DNA of 64,000 nucleotides from Methanomassiliicoccus sp. (GTDB lineage: Archaea > Thermoplasmatota > Thermoplasmata > Methanomassiliicoccales > Methanomassiliicoccaceae): NCBI GenBank assembly GCA_033485155.1, contig JAWQJJ010000008.1:96046-160045 (forward strand), in the 5' to 3' direction. Under the pieces are notes generated by a model, which saw only the letters and a program-made list of their open reading frames with translations, made no database searches and was not told the DNA's origin. Every line of letters begins with the position of its first letter. The stretch's first letter is position 1. Of this stretch, positions 37,823 to 47,793 are shown one piece after another. Made by a program: the position numbers and the translations under genes.

Positions 37823-40800
37823 ATGGAATTGCCCAAGGTCATCTACATCGACGATGAACCTGGCCTTCTGGAAATAACCAAGCTGTTCCTCGAATACGCT
37901 GGAGACATCCAGGTGGACACCGAGCAATGCTCCCTTGATGTTCTGGATATCCTGTCCAGGCGGTCGTACGACGTCATCGTTTCCGACTATCAGATGCCTG
38001 GAATGAACGGCATCGAACTTCTCAAGGTCCTGAGGGCGAGAGGGGATCTCACGCCTTTCATACTCTTCACCGGCCGAGGCCGCGAAGAGGTTGCCATTGA
38101 GGCGCTTAACAGCGGGGCTGACTTTTATATCCAGAAAGGGGGCAACCCCCAGGTGCAGTTCGGCGAGCTGAAGAACGCCATCATCCAACTAGTCCAGCGC
38201 AAGAAGGCCGAACATCAGGTCGCCCAGAGCGAGCAGAAATATCGCGACCTGGTGGAGGGGGCCAGCAGCATTATTCTCAAGCTCGACGCCAATGGCAATA
38301 TAACCTTCATCAACCAGTTCGGGAAGGAGTACTTCGGATGCACCACCGACGTAGCCGGTATGCCGATGTTTGGCGCCCTCATACGCCCCGATGAATTTCC
38401 GGAACGGGAACTGGGTGAGCTCATGAAAAGGTTCTTGTCCGGCGACGGAAAAGCATCCACATTCACCTTCCCAATTCGGCAGGAGGATGGGACGAATGCC
38501 TGGGCGTCATGGAACACCAAGGCCATCCGGGATAAGGAGGGCAACATCCGAGAGTTCCTCGTCATCGGCAATGATGTCACGGCGGCCAGGAACGCAGAGA
38601 CCGAGCTCCAGAAGTCGATGTCTCAGATGAAAGCTATGCTGGAGTCCAGCGATGAAGGTGTCCTTCTCCTTGACAGTAATAATCACGTCGTGCAATACAA
38701 CAGTAGGCTGTTGGATATCTGGAAGCTGCCGTCCTCGGCGATTGAGGCCCGCAGCGACGTAAAAGCACTCGTCCCGGCTTTGGAGATGCTCAAGGACCCT
38801 GGCGGCTATGCCAAATACGTCAACCAGTTGGAGGGCAGGCCGGAAACGGAGAGCCGGATCCACCTTGAGCTCCAGGACGGTCGGGTCATAGAGGAGCACT
38901 CCTTACCGGTGATCATCGGCAACAACGTCGTCGGAAGATTGCTGACCTATAGGGTGCCGCCGCAGAAGATGGGAGAGGGCGTGACGGTCGATAGCGAGGC
39001 GGCGTTCTGGGAGCTGTACAACGACAACCTTGCCGTCATCCTGTTCGTCGACCCGCAGAACGGCAACATCGTTGATGCCAACGAAGCGGCGTGCCGGTTC
39101 TACGGCTACGACCACGAGTCACTCAAGCGGATGAACATCGTCCGGGAGATTGTGGTTTCCTCGAACGCCATCGAACGTTGCAGGCTGGCTGAGAAGGGCG
39201 TTCACCGCTTCTCCTCCCAGCATCGGATGGCCAGCAACGAGGTTAAGGACGTCGAGGTGTTCACCGGCCCGGTGGCTAGCAACGGTCGCAAGCTGTTGTT
39301 CACCATGGTCCAGGACGTCACTGAGATGAACAGGGCCAAGAGGCTGTTCGACCGCTTCGGGGTCGGGAACGATGACATGCTCGAGCTGATCGGGGAAGGC
39401 GTGATGATCATCGATCCCACGAGCCGCATCATCTATGCCAACCATCGCATCGAAGACATTCTCATGAGGCCGATGGGAGAGATAATCAACACTCCGGTGC
39501 TCTCCCATATTGCCGCTGCATCCAAAGAACAGGCCATTGCCAACCTGGAGCAGCGTAGCCAGGGTTTCACCAATCGAACGGACTACAAGATGATACGGGG
39601 CAACGGCACCGAGTTCTGGGCCATGGTCTCGGCCAGGCCTCTGTTCAAAGATGGCGAGTACGCGGGAACGACCTATTTTGTAACAGATGTCAACGAACGG
39701 AGGAGGCAGGAGGATCGGCTGAAGGCCAGTGAGGCAAACTTACTCCAGATCATCAAGAACGCTCTGGGGGGGATCTGGGTGGTCGACAGCGAGTGGAGGA
39801 CCACCTACGTGAACGATGCCCTGGCAAGGACTTTGGGATACACCAGTGAGGAACTGCTCCAAAGATCCCCCATTGACCTCATGGATGAAAGAACAAGGAG
39901 GGCGCTGTGGAGCCCGGAAGGGGCCCAGGACAGGGTCGGGGAGCATGAGGTCCGCTTGCTGCGCAGCAACGGTATGCCCGTACCGGCCTGGATATCCGCT
40001 TTTTCCGTCCAGTTTGAGGGTGAGACGCTGGGCGGGTCGGTGGTGTTCGTATCGGACTCTGACGAGAGCGGCGAGGACGCCCCCTTGAGTAATCACTCCG
40101 CCCTAGGTAAGGCGATTGCATCCATGTCCTCGCGCTTCACCAGCGCCCGTCCCGAGGACCTGAATGCGGTCCTCAGCGAAGGACTTCGGGTCATTGGGAC
40201 CGCCCTGGGCGCGTCGAGAGCCTCGATCTATATGTACTCAGATGGGAGGCAAGGTTTCGATTGCGTCAGCTCCTGGTGTGCCGATGAACACACCTGTCGG
40301 CCGATGCCCTTCATGGCGGCGTCGAGGGAACAATCCAAGAGGTGGTTGGAGAAGATCGAACGATGCGATGGTCCGCTCACGCCATATGTCATCGGTAACC
40401 CGTCTGGAATGGAGGAGATGGTGTTCCCGGAATCGGACGTCAAGGACCCCATCGCCATCTTCCCGATGATGATCGAAGGGTATTTCCCCGGATTCCTGGC
40501 GTTCGAAAATGTCCTGATGCGGGGTGATGACAGCGTGGCGATCCATGATCCGATGCGGATCGCCACCGACCTCTTTGTCAGCGCCCTGCGGCGCAAGGAG
40601 GCCTTCGAAGCCCTGAACGACGCCGGAAGCTGGTACTGCAACATCATCGACTCCTTCGGCGACGCGGTCTTTGTCATGGACGTGGATGATAACATGGTCC
40701 TCGTCAACCGCGCCTGCATCGAGCTACTACAGGATCTCGGTCTAGACACCGATATCGTGGGCCACAGCGTTTTCCAGGCCCTACCCTTCCTCGACGAGAG

Positions 40801-41749
40801 GAGTCACGAAGAGATCGACCAAGCGATCAGAGAGGGCAGGCCGGTGGTCACCGAGGAGGTTATCGACCTCAACGGTGGGAAGAAGATCATCCTTGTTAGC
40901 AAGACTCCCTTGTGGGACGGCGGCAGGATCGACCGGGTCCTCGTTGTACTCCATGACATCACCGAGCGCAGGATGCTGGAAGAATCATTGCAGGGCGCCA
41001 ACCGCAAGTTGAACCTTCTCTACAACATCACCAGGCACGACATCAACAATCAGCTGCTTGTCCTCCGCGGGAACCTGGACATCATCAGGCGTCGATCGCA
41101 TGAGCCGGAAAACCTTGCCCGCCTGGATATCATCGACAGGTGCGCCGGATCGATCTGGCGGCAGATAGAGTTCACCAAGACATACCAGGAGATGGGAACA
41201 AAGATGCCGCAATGGCAGCAGGTCGGCATGCTGATATGTTCCATCGCCACGGACTGGGAGAGGATCGAGAGGCTGGAAGCATCCGATCGGCTGCGTAATT
41301 TGGTCATCTACGGCGACCCCATGCTCGGCAAGGTATTCAGCAATCTGGTAGAGGACAGCATAAAGTATGCAAGCGACCACACCATCGTCAGCATGGACTG
41401 CCAGGAGGGCGACGACCACCTGCTAATCACCTACGAGGACGTCGGCCCGGGAATTCCGGTGGGGGAAAAAGAGAGGATTTTCCAGAACGGTTATGGCAAG
41501 GGGACCGGGTTCGGGCTCTTCCTCTGCCGGGAAGTCCTCGCCATCACTGGAATGACCATCCAGGAGGCGGGGGAGCCGGGAAAAGGGGTCAGATTCGAGA
41601 TAACGGTGCCCCATGGGCAATATCGCTTCGATGCACCCCCGTCCTGTGGACAGCAACAGTCCGGGGACGCACCCGTGCTGGGTACAATCGTCGACTCCCA
41701 GGGGATGATCGCTTCCCGGGACCAGGGCGCAGGTGGACCGGCGGCTTAA
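37823..41749 (+). CDS. Hybrid sensor histidine kinase (REC-PAS array-GAF-PAS-kinase)
   Basis: 1308 soluble residues. The N-terminal receiver has phosphoacceptor Asp55 in VIVSDYQMPGMNG and ends KGGNPQVQF. About five PAS domains follow (roughly 140-760), then a GAF-like region (770-930) and a final PAS (935-1060). The kinase core has His1072 in ITRHDINNQL, an N-box near 1172, DVGPGIP and GTGFGLFL. No membrane spans: cytosolic sensing. TTTATAAATA (37792-37801) sits about 25 nt before the ATG, suggesting a leaderless mRNA. The tail after 1275 is Pro/Gly-rich and unstructured. Confidence 0.9.
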   Translation: MELPKVIYIDDEPGLLEITKLFLEYAGDIQVDTEQCSLDVLDILSRRSYDVIVSDYQMPGMNGIELLKVLRARGDLTPFILFTGRGREEVAIEALNSGADFYIQKGGNPQVQFGELKNAIIQLVQRKKAEHQVAQSEQKYRDLVEGASSIILKLDANGNITFINQFGKEYFGCTTDVAGMPMFGALIRPDEFPERELGELMKRFLSGDGKASTFTFPIRQEDGTNAWASWNTKAIRDKEGNIREFLVIGNDVTAARNAETELQKSMSQMKAMLESSDEGVLLLDSNNHVVQYNSRLLDIWKLPSSAIEARSDVKALVPALEMLKDPGGYAKYVNQLEGRPETESRIHLELQDGRVIEEHSLPVIIGNNVVGRLLTYRVPPQKMGEGVTVDSEAAFWELYNDNLAVILFVDPQNGNIVDANEAACRFYGYDHESLKRMNIVREIVVSSNAIERCRLAEKGVHRFSSQHRMASNEVKDVEVFTGPVASNGRKLLFTMVQDVTEMNRAKRLFDRFGVGNDDMLELIGEGVMIIDPTSRIIYANHRIEDILMRPMGEIINTPVLSHIAAASKEQAIANLEQRSQGFTNRTDYKMIRGNGTEFWAMVSARPLFKDGEYAGTTYFVTDVNERRRQEDRLKASEANLLQIIKNALGGIWVVDSEWRTTYVNDALARTLGYTSEELLQRSPIDLMDERTRRALWSPEGAQDRVGEHEVRLLRSNGMPVPAWISAFSVQFEGETLGGSVVFVSDSDESGEDAPLSNHSALGKAIASMSSRFTSARPEDLNAVLSEGLRVIGTALGASRASIYMYSDGRQGFDCVSSWCADEHTCRPMPFMAASREQSKRWLEKIERCDGPLTPYVIGNPSGMEEMVFPESDVKDPIAIFPMMIEGYFPGFLAFENVLMRGDDSVAIHDPMRIATDLFVSALRRKEAFEALNDAGSWYCNIIDSFGDAVFVMDVDDNMVLVNRACIELLQDLGLDTDIVGHSVFQALPFLDERSHEEIDQAIREGRPVVTEEVIDLNGGKKIILVSKTPLWDGGRIDRVLVVLHDITERRMLEESLQGANRKLNLLYNITRHDINNQLLVLRGNLDIIRRRSHEPENLARLDIIDRCAGSIWRQIEFTKTYQEMGTKMPQWQQVGMLICSIATDWERIERLEASDRLRNLVIYGDPMLGKVFSNLVEDSIKYASDHTIVSMDCQEGDDHLLITYEDVGPGIPVGEKERIFQNGYGKGTGFGLFLCREVLAITGMTIQEAGEPGKGVRFEITVPHGQYRFDAPPSCGQQQSGDAPVLGTIVDSQGMIASRDQGAGGPAA

Positions 41750-41971
41750 CGCTCTCCCCTTCCTCGGGAGGCTGAGGTACTTACATCGGCCCGGGTCCGA
41801 TAACCCGGTCCACGTCCTGGCCTGATCATTGCCGAAAGGCAATCGGTCGTTCCCTCTGTCCCGATCTCCCCCTCCGAATAGAATTATTCCAATACAAAAT
41901 GGTAGAAAAGAATATGCTCTCGAAAGTATATCCCGGGTTCAATATTGTTAAGAAAATAATGGGGTAGGACG

Positions 41972-42409
41972 ATGAAGGCACTGATCGTATACGAAGGCAA
42001 CACCGAGAAGGTCGGACAGGCCATATGCTCAGGCATGAAGCAGAGTGGGCTGGCCGATGTGACGTGCAGAGCGGTCGGAAATGTTTCGCCGGCAGACCTG
42101 GCGAGCGCGGACTACTGGGTACTCGGAGCCCCCTCCAGCGGATTTTTCGCCGGAAGGAAGATCTCCGGGCTGCTGAAGAGGTCGGTAAGCACCAACGGCA
42201 AGGCCAAGGGGGTGCTCTTCGACACCAGGATGGCCGGAGAGCAATCGGGGATGGTCGAGAAGCTTGCGGCGATCATGAAGGGCGCCAACATCAACGTGAC
42301 CTCCTGGACGTACTTCAGCACCGGCCCGAACAAGGAACTCCTACCCGGGGAGGAGACCATGGCGATGATCTATGGCAAGAACCTTGCCGAGTCGATGAAG
42401 AGGACCTAG
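41972..42409 (+). CDS. Flavodoxin-family protein
   Basis: 145 residues; the FMN phosphate loop is VYEGNTEKVGQAI rather than the usual SxTGNT, and the 50s loop reads LGAPSSGFFAGRK. A small FMN electron carrier or regulator is likely. The stop is UAG, overlapping the convergent transporter's UAG in a shared CTAG. Confidence 0.85.
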   Translation: MKALIVYEGNTEKVGQAICSGMKQSGLADVTCRAVGNVSPADLASADYWVLGAPSSGFFAGRKISGLLKRSVSTNGKAKGVLFDTRMAGEQSGMVEKLAAIMKGANINVTSWTYFSTGPNKELLPGEETMAMIYGKNLAESMKRT

Positions 42410-43731
42410 GCCGGACTTGGGGCTGCGGCTGCTTCTACGACCTTGTCCGTCTTAATCACACTTAGCAGTGCGAGGCCGACTACCAGGAACATCGAGGAGA
42501 CGCCAAACACCGCGCTATATCCCATATATTGGGCGATCTGGCCCCCGATCAGCGCCCCGGCCACGTTGGCGGCGCCCTGAACCGCGCTGTACAGTCCGGT
42601 GGCTTCGGCCCGATGCTCCTTAAGGCACACGTTGGACACGATGTGGTTGCCGGACACCGAGATGTTAGCCCAGCAGAACCCCAGCGCGGCGTGTAGGACG
42701 CAGAACACCACCAGCAGCACGCCGTGGGAGAGGCCTAGCATGGTCACGAGGAAGAAGGACGGAAAGAGGAAGACCCTGCCCGTCACCGCCAAGCTCTGTG
42801 TCCTCTTGCTGCCCAGACTCGATGCCCATCGCCCGGCTTGAGAATAGGTGATGGCCGATGCCGCCGATGACGCCAGGTAGATGATGAAGACCTCGGTGCT
42901 GCTCATTCCCACGTACTGCTTTAGGTATGTCGGCAGGCCGACATAGAAGGTCAGGAAGCCGGTGAAGACGATCATGGTGTACACATAGTACCGCCGGAGG
43001 TTGGCAGGCAGGTACCGCAGGCGCATGTTGTCGGAGCTGACCTTCAGAATATGGATCACTCGGTGCGGCATGTACCGCGCCCGTTCGAATACGTACAGCG
43101 GGATGTGGAGAATGGAACCGTTGATCTGGGAGCGATCCAGGACCTCCTCCGGCTCAGGCACCCAGCGGTATGCCAGCAACATGGATACCAACGATAGGCC
43201 GGCAGCCAGGATGAATAGGGCGCGCATGGCCAGGGCGGAGTCCGATCCCCCTGAGAAAACGGCGATCCAGATAGTACCCACCAGCAGGCCGACGACCCAT
43301 CCGATGCCTCCGATCTTCGAGAAATCCCCCAGCCGTTTGGCCCATTCCTCCTGTTTGAAGGATTCCAGGATGAGGACGGTGCCAACCGGGGCGGCCGCTG
43401 TGGATAGTAGCCCCAGGATGGCGTTGGCGATGAGGTATTGGGTGAAGTTGAGGGAGAACGCCATCATAAGGTTGGCCAGTGCCAGGCCGGCGAAGCCGAT
43501 TAAAACGAACAGCCGCCGCTTCTTGGCCGCATCGGATAGATTGCCCCAGAGTATGTTGGAGGGTACCGCCGCCATGGATGATATCGCGCTGATGAAGCTC
43601 ACCTGGGCGACGGTGCCCTTGAGACCTTCGGTGACGAATAGCGGTATCAGCGGAGAGGTGCTCCCGCCGGCCATGTTGTTTGGAAGGAACGAAAAGTACC
43701 ACTTATCGTCCTTTGATCTGCCCTTTCCCAT
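42406..43731 (-). CDS. MFS transporter
   Basis: 441 residues with about 12 spans; NILWGNLSDAAKKRRLFVLIG is the MFS motif A loop. The central loop (residues about 195-245) is basic. Substrate unknown. Ends in UAG; read-through would add only about a dozen residues. Confidence 0.85.
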   Translation of the reverse strand: MGKGRSKDDKWYFSFLPNNMAGGSTSPLIPLFVTEGLKGTVAQVSFISAISSMAAVPSNILWGNLSDAAKKRRLFVLIGFAGLALANLMMAFSLNFTQYLIANAILGLLSTAAAPVGTVLILESFKQEEWAKRLGDFSKIGGIGWVVGLLVGTIWIAVFSGGSDSALAMRALFILAAGLSLVSMLLAYRWVPEPEEVLDRSQINGSILHIPLYVFERARYMPHRVIHILKVSSDNMRLRYLPANLRRYYVYTMIVFTGFLTFYVGLPTYLKQYVGMSSTEVFIIYLASSAASAITYSQAGRWASSLGSKRTQSLAVTGRVFLFPSFFLVTMLGLSHGVLLVVFCVLHAALGFCWANISVSGNHIVSNVCLKEHRAEATGLYSAVQGAANVAGALIGGQIAQYMGYSAVFGVSSMFLVVGLALLSVIKTDKVVEAAAAPSPA

Positions 43732-43805
43732 CCCGACGCATCCCGGGCATAGAATGGCCGCCGCCTCATGAAGGTTTCCTTCTCCATGCCAGAGGTAAGG
43801 AATCC

Positions 43806-44153
43806 CTAGCCGAGGAGGATGGCTGCGGAGATGACCCCGAGGACGAGCAGGGAGGCGAAGACGAAGCGGTACTCCCGGTCGACGATGAAGATGACGAGAG
43901 TGGTCAGCACCCTGGTCAAGGGGGTGGCGATGAGCAGCACGATCCCCAGGTCGATGACGGCGACGGCGTTCCCGTCAACTATCCCCGCAACGATTTCGCC
44001 TGGGCTCAGATCGACCTCCGATTGACCGGGCGGTGACAGTACGAAAAGCGCCAAGCCGAGAAGCAGCACGCTCAAGCTGAGGACCATCCCCCAGCGGAGT
44101 ACAAGCTGCACCCACTTCTCCGTCCTGGAGTGTTCGTGCTCGTCGAACCTCAT
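43806..44153 (-). CDS. DUF1634-like membrane protein
   Basis: 115 residues with three hydrophobic spans and a conserved-looking loop LIATPLTRVLTT. It overlaps the TauE gene by 4 bp. Small proteins of this type commonly accompany TauE-family exporters and may be a subunit. Confidence 0.8.
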   Translation of the reverse strand: MRFDEHEHSRTEKWVQLVLRWGMVLSLSVLLLGLALFVLSPPGQSEVDLSPGEIVAGIVDGNAVAVIDLGIVLLIATPLTRVLTTLVIFIVDREYRFVFASLLVLGVISAAILLG

Positions 44154-45049
44154 AGCCCCACCTCGAGACCGGTGGCCTTGAGCAGCATGAGCACGGCCAC
44201 GGCGATCAGGATGACGGCGAAGTACCGCCGTAGCATCGGCCCTGCCGCCCGCCGGGAGATGCGGGGACCGACCGAAGCCCCGGCGAAAACCCCCACTGCT
44301 ACCAACGCCGCGAGCACCGGGGAGATGAGGCCGTGAGCGTACAACACCACCGCTCCGGCCAACGCCGTCACTCCGATCATGAAGTTGCTGGTGGCCGTGG
44401 CGGCCCTGATCGGTACCCCCATCCACATGTTCATCACCGGGACCTTGACGATGCCGCCGCCCACTCCAAGCATGCCAGACATGTTGCCGGCGAAAAAGGA
44501 GGCCAACAGCCCTTTGGGCAGGCCTCGGACCGTGTAGGCGATCTTCTCGCCGGTCAGGGGGTCATCGTAACAGCATCCCAGGTAGTCGTAGCACTTCTCG
44601 CTGCCGTGGATGGTGACCTCGGGTCGGCGCAGCATGTAGTATGCGGAATAGAACATCACCGCTGCGAAGATGGCTGACAGAACATACTGGTTCAAATAAA
44701 CCGCCAGCGCCGCCCCCACCATGGAGCCGATGGTAGTGGCGGGCTCAAGCATCATTCCCAGGCGGATGTTTACGATCCCCTGCCCCACATACCGGGACGC
44801 CGCCCCGGTGGAAGACGCTATCACTCCGATGAGGCTGGCACCGATGGCGTCCTTGATCGGAAGGCCCAGCGCTATGGTCAGGGCAGGTATTATGATCACC
44901 CCACCTCCGATGCCGAACATCGAGCCCACGATCCCTGCCAGGGCCGCGATAAGGATGACCGCCAAGGCCATGACCAGGTCCATCGGGTGGTCGATGGAGA
45001 GCGCCGTAGATAAGGTCTGCCCTATGCAGGGGCCGGGAGCGCCCGTCAT
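44150..45049 (-). CDS. TauE/SafE-family sulfite/organosulfonate exporter
   Basis: About 299 residues, eight or so spans; paired family motifs GSMFGIGGGVIIIPAL and SGMLGVGGGIVKVPVM. A cytoplasmic insert contains GSEKCYDYLGCCYDD, a Cys-rich patch unusual for the family that might bind metal. The start is uncertain: 45049 (with GGGGGAG upstream), 45076 or 44983. Confidence 0.88.
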   Translation of the reverse strand: MTGAPGPCIGQTLSTALSIDHPMDLVMALAVILIAALAGIVGSMFGIGGGVIIIPALTIALGLPIKDAIGASLIGVIASSTGAASRYVGQGIVNIRLGMMLEPATTIGSMVGAALAVYLNQYVLSAIFAAVMFYSAYYMLRRPEVTIHGSEKCYDYLGCCYDDPLTGEKIAYTVRGLPKGLLASFFAGNMSGMLGVGGGIVKVPVMNMWMGVPIRAATATSNFMIGVTALAGAVVLYAHGLISPVLAALVAVGVFAGASVGPRISRRAAGPMLRRYFAVILIAVAVLMLLKATGLEVGL

Positions 45050-45298
45050 TCTCTCCCGCTCCCCCATCGCCTGCATGAGTGAGCTCTAGACCGTGATGAT
45101 AGATCTCACGGAGGGCCACTAGAACGATCACAATGTGTGCATTTGTAGAGCTCCCACGAGGGCCGAAGGCAAGGGCCGGGAGAGGCCCATTTATCGAACG
45201 TCATTGCCTCGCCAATTATCGGCACAAACCTATGAAGGGGTCGTATCGAGGATGAGCTAACCTCCACTCACTTACATCGAATCGAGCGAGGAGATGGA

Positions 45299-45439
45299 TT
45301 GTTCAGTATAGCGAGCACGACGCTGTTCGGCCCATTCCTTGCCGTTGATTCAGTCATAGGTGCGGTCTTCCTGATAGCTCTGAATACGACATTTTTCTTC
45401 ACGGCTCCAGCACGCGATCCGAGAGATGGCCGGATATAG
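45299..45439 (+). CDS. Possible 46-residue membrane microprotein
   Basis: TTG start with GAGGAG seven to eight nt upstream. The product has one hydrophobic segment (VDSVIGAVFLIALNTTFFF) and a charged tail DPRDGRI, ending in UAG. Codon-level support is weak; it may be chance. Confidence 0.35.
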   Translation: MFSIASTTLFGPFLAVDSVIGAVFLIALNTTFFFTAPARDPRDGRI

Positions 45440-45499
45440 CGTCCGGGCAGAAAGCCGGAGCAGGGAAACAATAATAACTGGCGTGCTCATCACACGCTC

Positions 45500-46360
45500 G
45501 TGGACGTCATCCTGGCCCGGTATGCGGAGGTAGGCCTGAAAAGCTCGGGGGTGCGGAGGTACTTCGAGAGCATTCTCATGGACAACATGCTCACCGCCCT
45601 CTCCGCCCACAACCTGGAAGCGCTAGTGACCTGTGAGCAGGGGCGCATCTACATCACCACGGACCGCATCGATGAAGCTGTCCCCATCCTCCGCCGGGTG
45701 TTTGGCATTGCCTCGGTATCGCCGGCGCTCATCTCCGATAGCGCTATGGAAGCGATGCAGAGGACCGCGGCTGAGTACTCTCAAAAAGTGCTCCTCGACG
45801 GCCAGTCCTTTGCCGTCAAGGCCCGTAGGGAAGGGAATCACCCGTACAAGAGCATGGACGTGGGGCGAGAGGTCGGATCGGCGATCTTCCTCGCCAACGA
45901 GGATCGTGGAGCCCGGGTCAACCTCACTCGGCCGGACGTCACCTTTTACGTCGAGGTCCGGGAGCGCAGGGCCTACATATTTAGTGAGTATCTCTCCGGC
46001 CCGGCGGGCCTGCCCATGGGGAGCCAGGGGAAGGTGGCCGCGGCGGTGGAGACAGAGCGGGACGCTCTGGCCGCCTGGATGCTGATGAAGCGCGGATGTC
46101 GGGTGTTTGTGGCAGCGCCGTCGGAAGACGGCCCAGCGGCCATACTGAAGAGCTGGGACCCACGGCTGAAAGTCTTCGTCGGAAAGGACGTCCAAAAGGT
46201 GCTGCACGACGTCAAGGGGCTGGCGACCGTGCACGGCTATGGAGTCGGGGACATCGACCGCATCAGGGAGCTGTCCTCGAGATGGCCGGCCTTCTTTCCC
46301 CTCATCGGCATGACCGATGCTGAGGTCGAAGAACGTCTGGCCGCCATCCGCTCGGCGTAA
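45500..46360 (+). CDS. ThiI-like THUMP protein lacking the PP-loop motif
   Basis: 286 residues. The N-terminal ferredoxin-like and THUMP domains match ThiI (ILARYAEVGLKSSGVRRYFE, SFAVKARREGNHPYKSMDVGREVG, VNLTRPDVTFYVEV). Next comes GPAGLPMGSQGKVAAAVETE, where ThiI normally has GKV-LLSGGIDSPVAAW: the SGGxDS ATP loop is missing, although AAWMLMKRGCRV follows. It is about 100 residues short of full-length ThiI. It could bind tRNA without adenylating it. GTG start. Confidence 0.8.
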   Translation: MDVILARYAEVGLKSSGVRRYFESILMDNMLTALSAHNLEALVTCEQGRIYITTDRIDEAVPILRRVFGIASVSPALISDSAMEAMQRTAAEYSQKVLLDGQSFAVKARREGNHPYKSMDVGREVGSAIFLANEDRGARVNLTRPDVTFYVEVRERRAYIFSEYLSGPAGLPMGSQGKVAAAVETERDALAAWMLMKRGCRVFVAAPSEDGPAAILKSWDPRLKVFVGKDVQKVLHDVKGLATVHGYGVGDIDRIRELSSRWPAFFPLIGMTDAEVEERLAAIRSA

Positions 46361-46462
46361 CTGCGGCCCGTGCCTTTAAAACACATCCGATTCTGAGGCC
46401 TATTGCCGCAGCGGTGCAGATAAAAAAGGAAGAAGGAAAGGGATTGGGTAAGGGTTTGATGC

Positions 46463-47113
46463 TCACTTGCCCTGGTGCTTGTGAGCGTTGATGGACGGGC
46501 GGACCTTCTCGGCACCCTTGCCCTTCCACTTCAGTCCGCGCCCCGCCTTGCCGGCGGCGGTCAGGCCACGGAACGCCCTCCCCTTCTGCTTGGAGGAGCA
46601 GATCCAGTTGATGGTCTTATCCGCCTTGATGACCGGGTGATGCGGGTCCACCATGATAATCTCGAACCACTCGTGCAGTCCGTCCATGCCTACCCAGTAG
46701 GAGTTCAGGACCTCGAGGTTGGGGTACTTCTTACAAGCGCGCTCCTCAGCGATGCGCTGCAGGCTCTTGCCCATGGTAATCTTGTTGATACCGCGGCGCT
46801 TGGCACGGCGGCCCTTGCGTATCTGGCGGCGCCTCAGGGACCCCTTGCGGACGCGGCCCCTGACCACAATGAACCCCTGCTTGGCCTTGAAGCCCAGCTT
46901 GCGGGCGCGGTCCAGCCTGGTGGGGTGGTCGATCTTGATGAAATTCTCCTCGCGGCGCCAGTCGATCAGACGGGCCCACTGCAGATCCTTCACATAGCTG
47001 TCGGACGGCCTGTTCCAGGCCTCGGCGATAAAACTGTACATGTTCTTGCCCACTACGGTCTTCTTCTCCTCTTCAGACTCGACCGCGGGCGCTTTCTCTT
47101 GATTCGCTGTCAT
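46463..47113 (-). CDS. rpl15e: 50S ribosomal protein eL15
   Basis: Core MYSFIAEAWNRPSDSYVKDL, RARKLGFKAKQGFIVVRGRV and the basic C-terminus are those of archaeal eL15. ATG 47113 follows GGTGAT. There is an acidic N-terminal extension of about 25 residues (ending EEEKKTVVGKN) compared with the usual 194-residue form. Confidence 0.96.
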   Translation of the reverse strand: MTANQEKAPAVESEEEKKTVVGKNMYSFIAEAWNRPSDSYVKDLQWARLIDWRREENFIKIDHPTRLDRARKLGFKAKQGFIVVRGRVRKGSLRRRQIRKGRRAKRRGINKITMGKSLQRIAEERACKKYPNLEVLNSYWVGMDGLHEWFEIIMVDPHHPVIKADKTINWICSSKQKGRAFRGLTAAGKAGRGLKWKGKGAEKVRPSINAHKHQGK

Positions 47114-47272
47114 GTGCATCACCATGCCGCATAGGCGGCGTTTATGGATTCACCCCTGTCGCCAGAGGCACATCTCCGACGAGATTTCTCTCGTGACTAT
47201 GGGCCGACAGTATGCCAGGTTATATAATCCTATCGGGGCCGCAGGGGACCCGAAGGATGGGCTGACCGCGCC

Positions 47273-47677
47273 TTAACCGGCGATGGCCAGGGCGCCCTCG
47301 ATAAAGTCAAGCTCGCCCTCTAGCTCCTTCAGGGAGCCTTCCCTGAAGCATTTGACGAACCCGCCGCGGTGCCCCTCCAGGTAGTAACCGCGCTCCTTGA
47401 GCGTCTTTAGGGATTCGGCCCTGCGTTCCAGCATAGAAACGTCGTACTCCTCATCCTCCTCCAGGAATAGGGGGATGTGGACCTCCAACGTGTAGCGCTT
47501 CTCCTTTCCGTCCTGATGAATGCCAAGGATGGTGATAAGGCCTGCGATGAGGAGCTGAAGATCGACCTCATATACCTTCTGCTTGATCGCCTTGTTGAGC
47601 TCCTTCATATTGATAATGCGGTGTTCCTCGTTCTCTTCCAGTGATCCGTCAGCAGCCCATTCTCCGATGATCTCCAT
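47273..47677 (-). CDS. 134-residue hypothetical protein
   Basis: A charged alpha/beta protein (MEIIGEWAADGSLEENEEHR, VDLQLLIAGLITILGIHQDG, ERRAESLKTLKERGYYLEG). No Cys or spans. Well-formed coding sequence of unknown family. Confidence 0.7.
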   Translation of the reverse strand: MEIIGEWAADGSLEENEEHRIINMKELNKAIKQKVYEVDLQLLIAGLITILGIHQDGKEKRYTLEVHIPLFLEEDEEYDVSMLERRAESLKTLKERGYYLEGHRGGFVKCFREGSLKELEGELDFIEGALAIAG

Positions 47678-47793
47678 TTTGCCTATCAAATCCGATACCC
47701 AAGTGAAAAAATCCTGTGGGGAAGTTAAACGTATCTGCGTGGATATTCAAGTTCAATACTGAGGTCGTAGCCAGCATCATTATTTTGCTCCGA

